A model generated the notes under the pieces. That model saw only the letters and a list, made by a program, of their open reading frames with translations, had not been told where the DNA came from and made no database searches. Shown in pieces: positions 9,993 through 18,763 of a DNA stretch of 64,000 nt; position 1 is the first letter of the stretch; each line of letters opens with the position of its first letter. The stretch is taken from positions 24,369-88,368 of the forward strand of contig BQIU01000008.1 of the NCBI GenBank assembly GCA_021603905.1, in the 5' to 3' direction. The stretch is from Nitrospirales bacterium. Lineage in GTDB: Bacteria > Nitrospirota > Nitrospiria > Nitrospirales > UBA8639. A program made the translations under genes and the position numbers.

Positions 9993-10322
9993 GAGTTGTT
10001 TCCCATATGGATCTATACTAGATCATATTGCCTGAGTTTTCCGCATGGAACAAGTTGACGTAGTACAAAAAAAATGTTCGCGTAATAGAGTTGAGCGTCG
10101 AAAGCTGAGCCGCAGTATCGTAAGACCCGCACCGGCAGAATATCCTCCAAACAGACGTAATGTATTATCGCTGCATCCGCTTGACTAATTAACCAAATCC
10201 GGTATTTTCATACTGGGTATTGTCGACGTGTGCATACAGGAATATGTGGAGCTTACCGAACGCGTGCAAACACCACAAACGAATATGAATGGATTTCTAA
10301 CCGTAATTGGTGGAAATGAACC
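9993..10322. other. Intergenic leader of the SEFIR gene
   Basis: No gene seen. It separates the divergent antitoxin and SEFIR-NB-ARC genes and should contain both promoters. Confidence 0.4.
10181..10209 (+). promoter_or_regulatory. Candidate sigma-70 promoter
   Basis: TTGACT is followed after 16-17 bases by TATTTT/ATTTTC, about 110 bp upstream of the SEFIR-NB-ARC start. The -35 match is good and the -10 is weak. Confidence 0.3.
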
Positions 10323-12398
10323 ATGAGTTCCCCCGCTCCCCATACACCGGTACGTGTGTTCATTTCCTATGCCTGGGAGGATGACACCTATCGTGACTGG
10401 GTGGCTCAGTTGGCTGCACAATTGCGTGAGGATGGTGTTGATGCACGCCTTGACCGTTGGCATGTGCAAAGAGGGCAAACCATTCCTGAGTTCATGAACA
10501 GCGAGGTACGGCAGGCAGACAAGGTGCTTGTTCTATGTTCTCCGAAATACCAAGAAAAAGTGCATGCAATGGAGGATGGTGGGGGTTCAACCGGGTCGGG
10601 CTGGGAAAGCATGTTGCTAGGCAGCGCGATGTTCACACAAGATGCCCGTAACAAAGCAGTGACTGCACTTGCACGAGGTGAGTGGACGACTTCAGCGCCA
10701 TCCTTCATGCAGGGCTTGCCGTACGAGGACCTGACGCGGTTGGACAACACCGATCTTCGCCAGGCCTATACGTTGTTGTTACGAAGATTGACCAACACAA
10801 CCGAAGCTGCGCCGCCCATACGATCACGGGACATTCAAGCACCCGATTCAGTCGCACCACTGTTAGGTGGACAGAGTTCAGAGACTCTCGCCAAGGACAG
10901 AAGCAGACTCCCACCCATTGTCACTCTCCCGACGCGCCATCGGATGCCTTACCGTTCTCTGGGCAGTCGCTTTGCCGGTCGGATCGAACCGCTGTGGAAT
11001 CTTCACGATATACTTCACCATGGCAATACCGCTGTTGTCGAAGGTGTGGGAGTTGTGAGTGGGGCCGGGGGATTAGGAAAGACCCAATTGGCAACTGAAT
11101 ATGTGCATCGGTTCGGTAACTATTATCCCGGTGGTGTGTTCTGGACCGACGCAGATCAAGGTTTAGCCACGGTTGTACAACAGATTGCCGACAGTGCGCG
11201 CATTGACATCAATGGTGCGTTACCCCTTAAGCAACAATGCGGAGTACTCTGGCAGAGCTTGGGCCAAACGCATGCTTCCACTCTCATTGTGTTTGATAAT
11301 TTTTCAGAAACAGAGCCGTTAGCGCCTTGGCTTCCTGTTGTCGTGAATCTGAAAGTTCTTGTGACAACGCGTCGCAGGGATCTAGCCCATAGCAAGGTCC
11401 CTCTCGCATTCTTAACACAAGAAGAAGGGCTCGAGCTGCTGAACAGCGGTGACCGTATGTTTGGCCCTGAGGCCATACCGCTGATTGAGTCACTGGGTGG
11501 CTTACCACTCGCACTTGAGCTTGCCTGTCACTTTCTCAATCGAAGGCCAGCACTAGGGGTCAAGGCCTTGTTAGAAGAAATGACCAAACTCGGGGAAATC
11601 GCTGCTCTGAATGTGTTTACTGAATCTTATAAGGATGAACTTCCGACAGGGCATGAAAAAGCGATCGGGGCCACGTTTCAATTGAGTTGGAACTTGGTAG
11701 CAGAAGCCGAGCAGAAATTGCTGCGGCTGATGGCGTGGTGGGCGCCATCACCGACACCGAGACGGTTATTCAAGCGGGTCATGAGTGATACGTCGGATTC
11801 TGCGTTAACGAACCCTGTCGATGATGGCATTTCTGCGTTGGAACGAGTCTCGCTCGTGGAACTCGATGAAGACTATGATCCACAGATCCACCGGCTGGTG
11901 AGAGGGTTTGTTCGTGCGCAAACTTATGAAGACGATGAAGAAATGAAAACACAAGCTGTCCGGGCCGTGATGGCGGAACTTTTACGCGCTCGAGCTGAAA
12001 CCGACATGGCCGCATTGACTGAACTTGAAAAGGTCTTACCCCATGGGCAAATCTTGTTAGATTCTGAGATTGCTGAGCCCGAACAGGCGATCGACATAGC
12101 GACTTCTATGAGTTCGCACGAACGAAAACGGGGCCGCTATCAGCTCGCCAAGGCGGTAGGGAAACATGCCTTGGAGCTGGCCAGCCACGCCTATGAACCC
12201 GGCCATCCCAGTATTGCGATCAGGCAATCCAACCTGGCGATGGTGCTGAAAGACCTGGGCGAGTTAGAGGAGGCCAAGACGTTGCTCATTCACTCGTATG
12301 AAGCCTTCAAAAATCTGCTGGGGAAAGGCCATTCAAAGACCTTGACGGTCAAGGGCAACCTAGAAGGGGTTGAGTTGGAGATACAAAACATGGGCTGA
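10323..12398 (+). CDS. SEFIR-NB-ARC-TPR protein, NLR-like (candidate antiphage receptor)
   Basis: A 691-residue STAND ATPase. Residues about 8-150 form a SEFIR/TIR-like domain (FISYAWEDDTYRDWVAQLA, DARLDRWHV, VLVLCSPKYQ). NB-ARC follows from about 215: Walker A GAGGLGKTQLA near 246, Walker B LIVFDNF, sensor VLVTTRRRDL and GLPLAL near 390. A winged-helix-like part and C-terminal TPRs (about 600-680, e.g. SNLAMVLKDLGELEEAKTLL) complete it. By analogy with TIR/SEFIR-NLR proteins, TPRs would sense a ligand, NB-ARC oligomerise, and SEFIR act as the effector, possibly as an NADase. That role is inference. Encoded alone, next to other defence-like genes. Confidence 0.88.
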   Translation: MSSPAPHTPVRVFISYAWEDDTYRDWVAQLAAQLREDGVDARLDRWHVQRGQTIPEFMNSEVRQADKVLVLCSPKYQEKVHAMEDGGGSTGSGWESMLLGSAMFTQDARNKAVTALARGEWTTSAPSFMQGLPYEDLTRLDNTDLRQAYTLLLRRLTNTTEAAPPIRSRDIQAPDSVAPLLGGQSSETLAKDRSRLPPIVTLPTRHRMPYRSLGSRFAGRIEPLWNLHDILHHGNTAVVEGVGVVSGAGGLGKTQLATEYVHRFGNYYPGGVFWTDADQGLATVVQQIADSARIDINGALPLKQQCGVLWQSLGQTHASTLIVFDNFSETEPLAPWLPVVVNLKVLVTTRRRDLAHSKVPLAFLTQEEGLELLNSGDRMFGPEAIPLIESLGGLPLALELACHFLNRRPALGVKALLEEMTKLGEIAALNVFTESYKDELPTGHEKAIGATFQLSWNLVAEAEQKLLRLMAWWAPSPTPRRLFKRVMSDTSDSALTNPVDDGISALERVSLVELDEDYDPQIHRLVRGFVRAQTYEDDEEMKTQAVRAVMAELLRARAETDMAALTELEKVLPHGQILLDSEIAEPEQAIDIATSMSSHERKRGRYQLAKAVGKHALELASHAYEPGHPSIAIRQSNLAMVLKDLGELEEAKTLLIHSYEAFKNLLGKGHSKTLTVKGNLEGVELEIQNMG

Positions 12399-12719
12399 CT
12401 GCAATAAGTCGAGTTTTTTCTTTCGAAATGATAGGGGCAGCTATCAACATGACCGGGCTGATCGCTGGTCATCGTGTGGCGTATATCATTAAAAATTTGG
12501 ATCATCGACTATTGAGTGGGAAAGTTTTATTGAGGTCCAAATGCAACAGAAAGCCAAGAGATCAAGACATTTGCCCAAGAGATTCGGGTTATAGAAAATT
12601 AAAGCTCAGACGTATGCTGTCTCACCTTTGCTTCACCGATTTTCTCCAAAATGCCAAATGAACAATGTTCTGTTGAGCTATGCCTACCCTACAATATTTA
12701 TATTGCAGAATATGAGGTA
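12399..12719. other. Gene-free spacer after the SEFIR gene
   Basis: No supported gene or RNA. The 77-codon open frame here has no recognisable sequence. Confidence 0.4.
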
Positions 12720-12900
12720 TCAGGAAGAAGACGTTGGAGTCGTGGTTGAAGTGTTCTGATCTGAATCTGACTTTCGAGTCTGTATAATCTCTTCGAGTGT
12801 CAGTAACGCATTCCGGTCGGAGTTGGGTTAAAAGTCTTTGGGGAAACTGGATTGCGTAGGTGAGGCACTGCGCTTGTGTCCCAATTCGGCTGGGACTGTC
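12720..12900 (-). pseudogene. 3'-end fragment of a B12-type radical SAM gene
   Basis: Read on the minus strand, it encodes NALLTLEEIIQTRKSDSDQN, a run of Thr/Pro/Ser and a stop at 12720. This matches the C-terminus of the intact gene at 14280-15914 (DALLTLEEILRTRKPKDSKQ, then SPTPTPSS). Upstream nucleotides stay alignable to about 12900, with an in-frame stop and indels. Many differences are synonymous, so the piece probably derives from a once-functional, diverged copy. It lies in the same orientation as the intact gene, beyond the nucleotidyltransferase pair. Confidence 0.82.
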
Positions 12901-13115
12901 AGCCTTTGCTCAGGAGGAGTACGAATGATGATTTTCCAATTCCATGCAGCGTTCTATTCAGACTTTCTCCGAAAATACAGTATCTCTATAAGAAAAGTGT
13001 GACAAAGATGGCGATATTCAATAAACACAAAGGGTTTTGATTCGTGGCATGCTGCAAGCCTGAGTTCAGATTAGTCTCAAAATATGACGGAGTTTGATAT
13101 GTTGTGACACGACGA
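12901..13115. other. Gene-free spacer
   Basis: Nothing recognisable lies between the radical SAM fragment and the nucleotidyltransferase partner gene. Confidence 0.35.
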
Positions 13116-13406
13116 TCATTCAAAACGGCGGATTGGTTGTGGTGGCGGTGGATATTGGCCAAGTTTTAAATGCCAATAGGCCCAAGAACGTGGATCGAAA
13201 ATCCCAGGTGGAGCCTTGGCAAGGACTTCGCGTAAGTCATCATCGGACAGATACTGTTTGATCACTTTCATATCCTCATGCGTTCCATATGTCATTGCAT
13301 AGGTGACAAACCGGATTGGATCAGTTAATGCTTCTTCCGGTTTCTCAAACCAGATGACTCGTTCTGCAACCTTTACTAATTCATCGGTCAGAGAAAGTGC
13401 TTTCAT
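13116..13406 (-). CDS. Co-translated partner of the AbiEii-type nucleotidyltransferase
   Basis: A 96-residue soluble helical protein (start MKALSLTDELVKVAERVIWF) ending in a Pro-rich tail (QYPPPPQPIRRFE). Its start overlaps the stop of the upstream nucleotidyltransferase gene by four bases (ATGA), which implies translational coupling. I do not recognise a named domain. The tight coupling to a toxin-like nucleotidyltransferase suggests an antitoxin or accessory role. Confidence 0.75.
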   Translation of the reverse strand: MKALSLTDELVKVAERVIWFEKPEEALTDPIRFVTYAMTYGTHEDMKVIKQYLSDDDLREVLAKAPPGIFDPRSWAYWHLKLGQYPPPPQPIRRFE

Positions 13407-14074
13407 CGTTTGTGCCTCTGGTCTTGACTGCGGTCAAGCTGGGGCAACCGATCCAGATCAACTGTGCGCACCGCATGCAGTAACCGTTCTTTGTGGTGAA
13501 TCGGAACAGTTTGCAAATTTCCATCTTCATAATAGGACAGGGCTTTTAATGTCAGTTGTGGGTTAAAGGACGGGCCGTATATCAACTTGGCGGCGGTCAG
13601 CGCTGTTGGCAAATCCGTCGCGTCCTTCTCAATCATTGTAGACAAATCAATATAATCTTTTGCTTCTGCCCGTTGCTGCACTACGGCTGCCTTCATTCCG
13701 GCCAAATCAAGTAAAGAGGCAATTTTCACTCCATTATCTTGAGCGATAAGAGGATCATTGATTGGTGAAAGGTTTGGGACGCCGAAAAACGAGAGCTGTA
13801 CCAGACCACCACGCTCAACAAGACATGTGAGAGTATTTTGGGCTTGTCGTATAATTTCTGCGTCTTGTAAGAATGGTATGGTTGATGTGAGGTCTTGCGG
13901 TTGGACTTCTTGGAAGGCAAAGAAATCAAAGTCTATGGAAGGACGATGTCCGATTTGTAAGGCAATGGCGGTTCCACCATAGAGGGTAAATGAGCCTGGT
14001 AGATTAACCAGGTCATCCCACAACCGGCGTTGGGGGGATGGGAGAATGTCAAGGTACAGGCCGTGTGTTGCCAT
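13403..14074 (-). CDS. Nucleotidyltransferase of the AbiEii/AbiGii toxin family
   Basis: A 223-residue protein with the pol-beta nucleotidyltransferase signature: FTLYGGTAIALQIGHR, then SIDFDFF (metal-binding Asp pair). The family's distal block LLDLAGMKAAVVQQRAEAKD leads into KDYIDL. Family members such as AbiEii and MenT toxins transfer nucleotides to tRNA ends or other targets and act in toxin-antitoxin or abortive-infection systems. ATG 14074 (MATHGLYLDIL) is preceded by AAGAGGA; the frame extends upstream to 14206, but that part does not match the family. First gene of a two-gene operon. Confidence 0.85.
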   Translation of the reverse strand: MATHGLYLDILPSPQRRLWDDLVNLPGSFTLYGGTAIALQIGHRPSIDFDFFAFQEVQPQDLTSTIPFLQDAEIIRQAQNTLTCLVERGGLVQLSFFGVPNLSPINDPLIAQDNGVKIASLLDLAGMKAAVVQQRAEAKDYIDLSTMIEKDATDLPTALTAAKLIYGPSFNPQLTLKALSYYEDGNLQTVPIHHKERLLHAVRTVDLDRLPQLDRSQDQRHKR

Positions 14075-14279
14075 AGTTCTGAAGTCCTCTTGTATATGTC
14101 GTTTAAACCATATAACAAGGCTGACGTGAAGGCCAATTTTTATTATGCTCCATATTTTAACAAAAAATATCAGGTCATACCCTATTCCGTTACGCCGAAT
14201 ATTCACATAACTTCATCCATTTAACTTCATACATCGATCTGCAGAATTTGGAGTAAGAAAACTGTCGTTGTATGAGATA

Positions 14280-15914
14280 TTAGGAGGAAGGCGTCGGTGT
14301 TGGAGATGGCGTAGACTGTTTGGAATCTTTCGGCTTCCGAGTCCGCAGAATTTCTTCGAGCGTCAGCAATGCATCTCGGCCGGAATTGGTTTCCATGCCT
14401 TTGGAAAGACTGGAGTCGGCGTAGGTGTGGCCGTGCTGTTGTGTGGCGCTTTGTTGACTGAGGCTGCCGGACCATTCTCGCGGGTCGCGCGAGCCGTGTT
14501 TACGATTCCAGGCTGAGAGACAGGCTTTGGCGATGAGTTTATTGAGAGGGGCTGGATTGTAGAGGAGTTTTTTGATGTTCCACGGTGTGAGGCTGAGTGG
14601 ATTGTAACCCGCGGAAAGATAGCCGTCAGAGAGTAATCGTTCTTCCAAATCGGTGTTGGGTTGCACGCCTAAGAAAAACATAAGCGGAAAGACGCGGTCT
14701 TCTCCAAGTATCGAGGCGACGGTTTTATACGATTCAATGCTCTGCAGAAGTGTTTCTTCGGTTTCTTCTGGTGAATTCAGTGAATAGTTTAAAATGACTC
14801 TTCCGTTAAACCCTGCCTCTTGAAGATACCGGCACCCATCATAGAGATGTTCTAACTTGAAGCCCATGTGCAAGCTGTTCAGCACTTTTTGAGAGCCTGC
14901 CGTAATCGCGACTTCCAAGTCGCCAACGCCTGATTTCACCATGAGTTTTGCGAGATCGGCATTAATGAGTGAAGTTCTCACATACCCGGACCATTCGATC
15001 TCTAATTTTTGATCAATAATCCGCTCCAGAATTTCCGTACACTGGGGATAGGCATCTTTTCCGGTGATGAATTGCGCATCGGTGAACCAAAACCGACGGG
15101 CACCCCATTGGTGGTAGTACTGCGCAATATCCTTCACGACATTTTCTGCCGGCCGGTAACGCACACGTTTACCTTCGATGTAAGGGTAAAGACAAAAGGC
15201 GCAATCGTAAGGGCAACCCCGTTTACTCTGCACGCCAATCGATTCGCCAATGTATTCTTGATATTGCGGAAAGATCGTCGTGAGATACGGAATATCGACA
15301 GTCAGGGAATCGAGCAGCGCCGGCGTATTCTTCGTGCCTTTTGTCACTGTGCCGTTTTCTTTGACGATAAACCGTTCTTCGCTTAATGATTCCCCATTCA
15401 GCACCTTGAGGATGGCATCTTCTCCTTCGCCGAGTATGCCAATGATCCCTTCCGGTAGTTTTCCGATGAGCTGATCGGCAAACGCGGTAAACGCTCCGCC
15501 GCCAATCATCATTCGGAGTGAAGGGAATTTTTTGTGGATGAGCCACGGATAGGACAGGTTGCTCCGAATATCCATGTAATAGCGATAGAGGTTGTGCAGT
15601 CCTTGAAATGAGGCGAGGACTCGCTTGAAAGGATTACTGGAGTAGTAAAAGTTAAACGCATGTTCGAGCGAGGCGTCACCTTCATGTGGAGAAAAAATTT
15701 GAATATCGCGCCAGGAGAAGCAGACGAGTTCTGGTTGAAACGAGGTGGTGATATCCTGCAATGCTTGTTGTCGTTCATTCAAGGGATACAAAGACAAGTC
15801 AAGAATACGCTGCCGTACCTCGGGTCGTCGGCGGTGGATAAAGTCTGCAAGATAGGTAATCCCTGTTGGATAGACTTTTTTACAGGGGAGAAAAACGTAA
15901 AGTATTGAATTCAT
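14280..15914 (-). CDS. B12-binding-type radical SAM protein
   Basis: A 544-residue protein. The N-terminal 200 residues have the alpha/beta layout of a cobalamin-binding domain (MMIGGGAFTAFADQLIGKLP, IIGILGEGEDAILKVL). The radical SAM core carries the [4Fe-4S] motif CPYDCAFC (CX3CX2C) and RFWFTDAQFITG. The Ser/Thr/Pro-rich last 50 residues form a disordered tail that ends SPTPTPSS. It lies 6 bp after ubiE on the same strand, so the two are probably one operon; a quinone- or lipid-modifying role is possible but unproven. A diverged copy of its 3' end lies at 12720-12900. Confidence 0.87.
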   Translation of the reverse strand: MNSILYVFLPCKKVYPTGITYLADFIHRRRPEVRQRILDLSLYPLNERQQALQDITTSFQPELVCFSWRDIQIFSPHEGDASLEHAFNFYYSSNPFKRVLASFQGLHNLYRYYMDIRSNLSYPWLIHKKFPSLRMMIGGGAFTAFADQLIGKLPEGIIGILGEGEDAILKVLNGESLSEERFIVKENGTVTKGTKNTPALLDSLTVDIPYLTTIFPQYQEYIGESIGVQSKRGCPYDCAFCLYPYIEGKRVRYRPAENVVKDIAQYYHQWGARRFWFTDAQFITGKDAYPQCTEILERIIDQKLEIEWSGYVRTSLINADLAKLMVKSGVGDLEVAITAGSQKVLNSLHMGFKLEHLYDGCRYLQEAGFNGRVILNYSLNSPEETEETLLQSIESYKTVASILGEDRVFPLMFFLGVQPNTDLEERLLSDGYLSAGYNPLSLTPWNIKKLLYNPAPLNKLIAKACLSAWNRKHGSRDPREWSGSLSQQSATQQHGHTYADSSLSKGMETNSGRDALLTLEEILRTRKPKDSKQSTPSPTPTPSS

Positions 15915-15920
15915 AAAAGG

Positions 15921-16688
15921 TTATTTGACCGCAATGTGAATGGCTACAATGCCGCCGCTGAGGTTTTTGTAGTCAACGCGTTGGAAACCGGCCTTCAGTA
16001 GCAGCTCACGGAGTCGTTCTTGGTCGGGAAATGTCCGAATTGAGGCCGGGAGATACTCATAGACCCCCGTCCCATCTCGAGCGACGACGGTTCCAACCCA
16101 CGGCAGTAGTCGAAAGGAATACCAATCATACAGTTTGCGCAGGACCGAGGTGGTTGGCTGGGAAAATTCTAGGCACACAAATTGTCCGCCGGGCTTGAGG
16201 ACTCGTCGAATTTCAGTAAACGCTTGTGAGCGATTTCCCACATTTCGAATGCAAAATCCTGCTGTGACGGTGTCGAAGCTTTTGTCCTGAAAGGTCAGGT
16301 GCTCCGCGTTCATTTGAAAACAGGAAATGCGGTTGGATAATCCCTTGTTTTTGACCTTATCAAGGCCGACTCGAAGCATGGCTTCGTTGAGATCGGCGGC
16401 CACGACCTGTCCGGTCTGTCCCAGCTGTTGATCCAAGAGTATGGCTAAATCTCCCGTTCCTGCCCCGAGATCCAAGGCTCGACCACCACTGACCGCCGAA
16501 ATGCACTGCATGGCTCGTTTTTTCCAGTGATGATGTAGGCCAAAGCTCAGAAGCGAATTATTGAGATCATAAAAACCGGCAATAGCCGTAAACATGCGTT
16601 GAACGGCTTGCTCGCGGGCTTGTCCCGTCCAGGTCGAGACCGATTGTGCGGTATCTGGCTTAGGGGGTTGTTCGAGAGTCGGGACCAT
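15921..16688 (-). CDS. ubiE: Demethylmenaquinone/ubiquinone C-methyltransferase UbiE/MenG
   Basis: A 255-residue class I SAM methyltransferase. The SAM loop is ALDLGAGTGDLA. UbiE-specific signatures are FCIRNVGNRSQAF and YEYLPASIRTFPDQE. It performs the C-methylation of the quinone ring in menaquinone or ubiquinone synthesis in the cytosol or at the membrane face. It is first in the pair with the radical SAM gene. Menaquinone versus ubiquinone substrate cannot be decided from this sequence. Confidence 0.93.
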   Translation of the reverse strand: MVPTLEQPPKPDTAQSVSTWTGQAREQAVQRMFTAIAGFYDLNNSLLSFGLHHHWKKRAMQCISAVSGGRALDLGAGTGDLAILLDQQLGQTGQVVAADLNEAMLRVGLDKVKNKGLSNRISCFQMNAEHLTFQDKSFDTVTAGFCIRNVGNRSQAFTEIRRVLKPGGQFVCLEFSQPTTSVLRKLYDWYSFRLLPWVGTVVARDGTGVYEYLPASIRTFPDQERLRELLLKAGFQRVDYKNLSGGIVAIHIAVK

Positions 16689-16744
16689 CTAGAGGAGGTA
16701 GCACTCGCTTTCAAGGTTTGTCAAGGCGGATTGGGGAAGACTGG

Positions 16745-16835
16745 AACGCGTCGCTCGTGCCTGTGCGCTGTAGCGCTTTCAGCCGTCGTAGCCACTTCGG
16801 CGAAGTAGGCCCGGCGCGCAAGCGGGAATCGTATC
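16745..16835. repeat. GC-rich palindromic intergenic repeat
   Basis: AACGCGTCGCTCGTGCCTGTGC followed by GTAGCGCT and CGTAGCCACTTCGGCGAAGTAG contains short inverted repeats. The complement of 54396-54441 carries the same words (GCGTCGCGCCTGTGC, GTAGCGCTACTTCG). This looks like a REP-like family. Confidence 0.5.
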
Positions 16836-16949
16836 TCGAATTTCGTAAAAGCCTGATATGTCGGGCATTATTCGTTGAATATTTTGGTACGTGAAGTGCT
16901 TCTTATCCATTGGAATTGGAAAATCAAGAAATAACCGAGCGTTATGACA

Positions 16950-17804
16950 TCAAGGTTTATGCCAGACGCTGACGATAGGCATCTCAGCCCGTGGTAACAG
17001 TGGTGGAATCGGTAGGGGGTGACTCTGTAATTGTAGTCCACTTCGTTGTGCAAAGTCGCAGGCCCACTTTGCCTCGTCTTCTCCATGGTTCATCATCAGA
17101 ACAAACCCTTCCTTTCTGAGGCTTTGCGTCATCCGTTCAAACAAGCGTTCAGGTTGAAAGACTTTGAGTGGCAATCTCCAGGCGACCAATGGCTCAGGTA
17201 TGACAAATGGATAAAAACAGGTAATCCCATCAGCTGAGCCTGTGTAATCACAGAAGTCCATGACCGTATAGGAGGTATTGGTGAAGGGACGGATATAACA
17301 TTGCGCATAGTCAAACCGACTATAGAAATTTGTATAGATCCGGTACCCCTCGAGTTCAATCCCCTGAAGTTGCCGGGGTTGAAAAAAGGCATGGAGGGCG
17401 GGGGCATAGTAAAAATTTAGTGACCCTACATCCACCATTTCTTTATGAAGGTCAGGATTCCAACAGAATTTCTCCTTGGTTTGATCGAGCAAGTCGAGAT
17501 ACTCATAATTTTCTAATGACGTCGAAACATGGAATTGGTTTTCGAATTGAATTCCGTATTTCATTTGAAGCGCCTCGATTCGACGTCGTTGCTGGGTTGT
17601 CAGTGATTTAGGCAGGGTACAGGCAGGCTGTTCGTGATAATGACGGCGAACCCACTTCAATCCTCGAGACACTTCATACCAACAACGGTAATACGTTGAA
17701 CGAAGACGCAAGAGTGGTGATATGTAGGGAGATGCTGTTGCAGGAGAGGGGGGCATCACGCCTATAGCCGTTTCTAATAACTTCCGATGTTTGAGGCTTA
17801 GCAT
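16950..17804 (-). CDS. Putative SAM-dependent methyltransferase-like protein
   Basis: Up to 284 residues. The centre has a possible Rossmann motif I (MVDVGSLNFYYAPALHAFF) followed by LQGIELEGYR, and a late block LRKEGFVLMMNHGEDEAKWA resembling the end of a class I methyltransferase. Assignment is weak. The first 15 codons from ATG 17804 lie wholly inside a 95-bp MITE, so the original start may be ATG 17756 (MPPSPATASPYISPL). The strand matches the glycan genes to the right, but three unrelated genes intervene. Confidence 0.6.
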   Translation of the reverse strand: MLSLKHRKLLETAIGVMPPSPATASPYISPLLRLRSTYYRCWYEVSRGLKWVRRHYHEQPACTLPKSLTTQQRRRIEALQMKYGIQFENQFHVSTSLENYEYLDLLDQTKEKFCWNPDLHKEMVDVGSLNFYYAPALHAFFQPRQLQGIELEGYRIYTNFYSRFDYAQCYIRPFTNTSYTVMDFCDYTGSADGITCFYPFVIPEPLVAWRLPLKVFQPERLFERMTQSLRKEGFVLMMNHGEDEAKWACDFAQRSGLQLQSHPLPIPPLLPRAEMPIVSVWHKP

Positions 17805-17856
17805 TGCGCTGCGGCGTCTTAATAATTCAACTGGCCATTATCTGGATTCGCTATAG
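17762..17856 (+). repeat. 95-bp MITE-like element, subfamily A
   Basis: Bounded by CTATAGCCGTTTC and GGATTCGCTATAG, imperfect terminal inverted repeats. About four-fifths identical by eye to the reverse complement of 25756-25851 across its whole length (shared CTAATAACTTCCGATG and CTTAATAATTCA). No room for a transposase, so it would be non-autonomous. Confidence 0.85.
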
Positions 17857-18060
17857 CTACGCACTTGTGTGGCCACAGAGTTTGGAAATTCAACAAGTTT
17901 CTGAGAAGGTGGGTTTTGTTCATCTCTATAGAATATGTCGGTTAAAGAAAAAATTTCCTAAGCCGGACAATATTCAAGGAGGTTTGGGGAATGTAGAAGA
18001 TCGTGCTGTCCTGGCACGCCAATCAAATTACTTTTCAGATGAACAATGGCGGTAATTTTG

Positions 18061-18624
18061 TCAGATATGAAGAATAGTGATTTTTCTGGTGTGCCAAATG
18101 ATAGCGGCAACAGCTCCAGTGAGTGTAAGGAACGTCATGCTGAGCCACAATATCGAGCTCACGATGTTTGTTTCCTCTGTTTTGGCAACAGGCTCATCTT
18201 TCTGGTGGACCACTAAATGATTGTTATTCAAGAGCGCTGCCGACTGGGGCACTTCAGGGTGAGGGAGTAATCGAAATGAAAAGAGCGGATGATCTTGGGC
18301 GTTGAGTGCTTGCGGAATTGCTGTGTAGAGGCGGCCGAGCGGAGTAAATTTAATTTCATACGTTAATGAATACAAAAGTGTGCTGAAAAATCTTGAGGCT
18401 TCGTTGAGAGAGAATGGTTCGGGCTCAAACCTGTTTGAAGGCTCTAGAGGTAAGGATTCTGCGGAGAGGGTGATTACTGAAAGGTTCTGCTGAGCGGAAG
18501 AAGTTTCTTGAGAATTGTCCTGTTTAATATTTGCTGGTTCGGTTCGTATTGGTACAGCAGCAGCTGACACGACGTAGAGTAGAATTGCTGCTACCGTGAT
18601 GAAAAAGATTTTGTGGATACTCAT
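18061..18624 (-). CDS. Exported membrane-anchored protein of unknown function
   Basis: A 187-residue protein with an N-terminal signal segment (IFFITVAAILLYVVSAAA) and one C-terminal transmembrane helix (ILWLSMTFLTLTGAVAAIIW) followed by a short basic tail. The roughly 120-residue middle should lie in the periplasm. The hydrophobic helix plus basic tail recalls C-terminal sorting signals of the PEP-CTERM type, but the usual PEP motif is not evident. No family recognised. Confidence 0.6.
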   Translation of the reverse strand: MSIHKIFFITVAAILLYVVSAAAVPIRTEPANIKQDNSQETSSAQQNLSVITLSAESLPLEPSNRFEPEPFSLNEASRFFSTLLYSLTYEIKFTPLGRLYTAIPQALNAQDHPLFSFRLLPHPEVPQSAALLNNNHLVVHQKDEPVAKTEETNIVSSILWLSMTFLTLTGAVAAIIWHTRKITILHI

Positions 18625-18763
18625 CGAAACAGAAAAGCCTGGAGGGCTTTACATCAATCTATGGGTCATGCAGAAACCTTGGGGGTAGGGCGAGTATGAT
18701 CGTTCCATATTCACAATGAAAAAATCAAGGGCTGGCACAGAAGCTTGAGATTTTCTATGCGGC

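Noticed and set aside
14075..14206. 44-codon upstream extension of the nucleotidyltransferase
   Set aside because: It does not match the family, and a good ribosome site precedes ATG 14074.
14423..15546. Plus-strand frames across the radical SAM gene
   Set aside because: Shadows of a clearly coding minus-strand gene.
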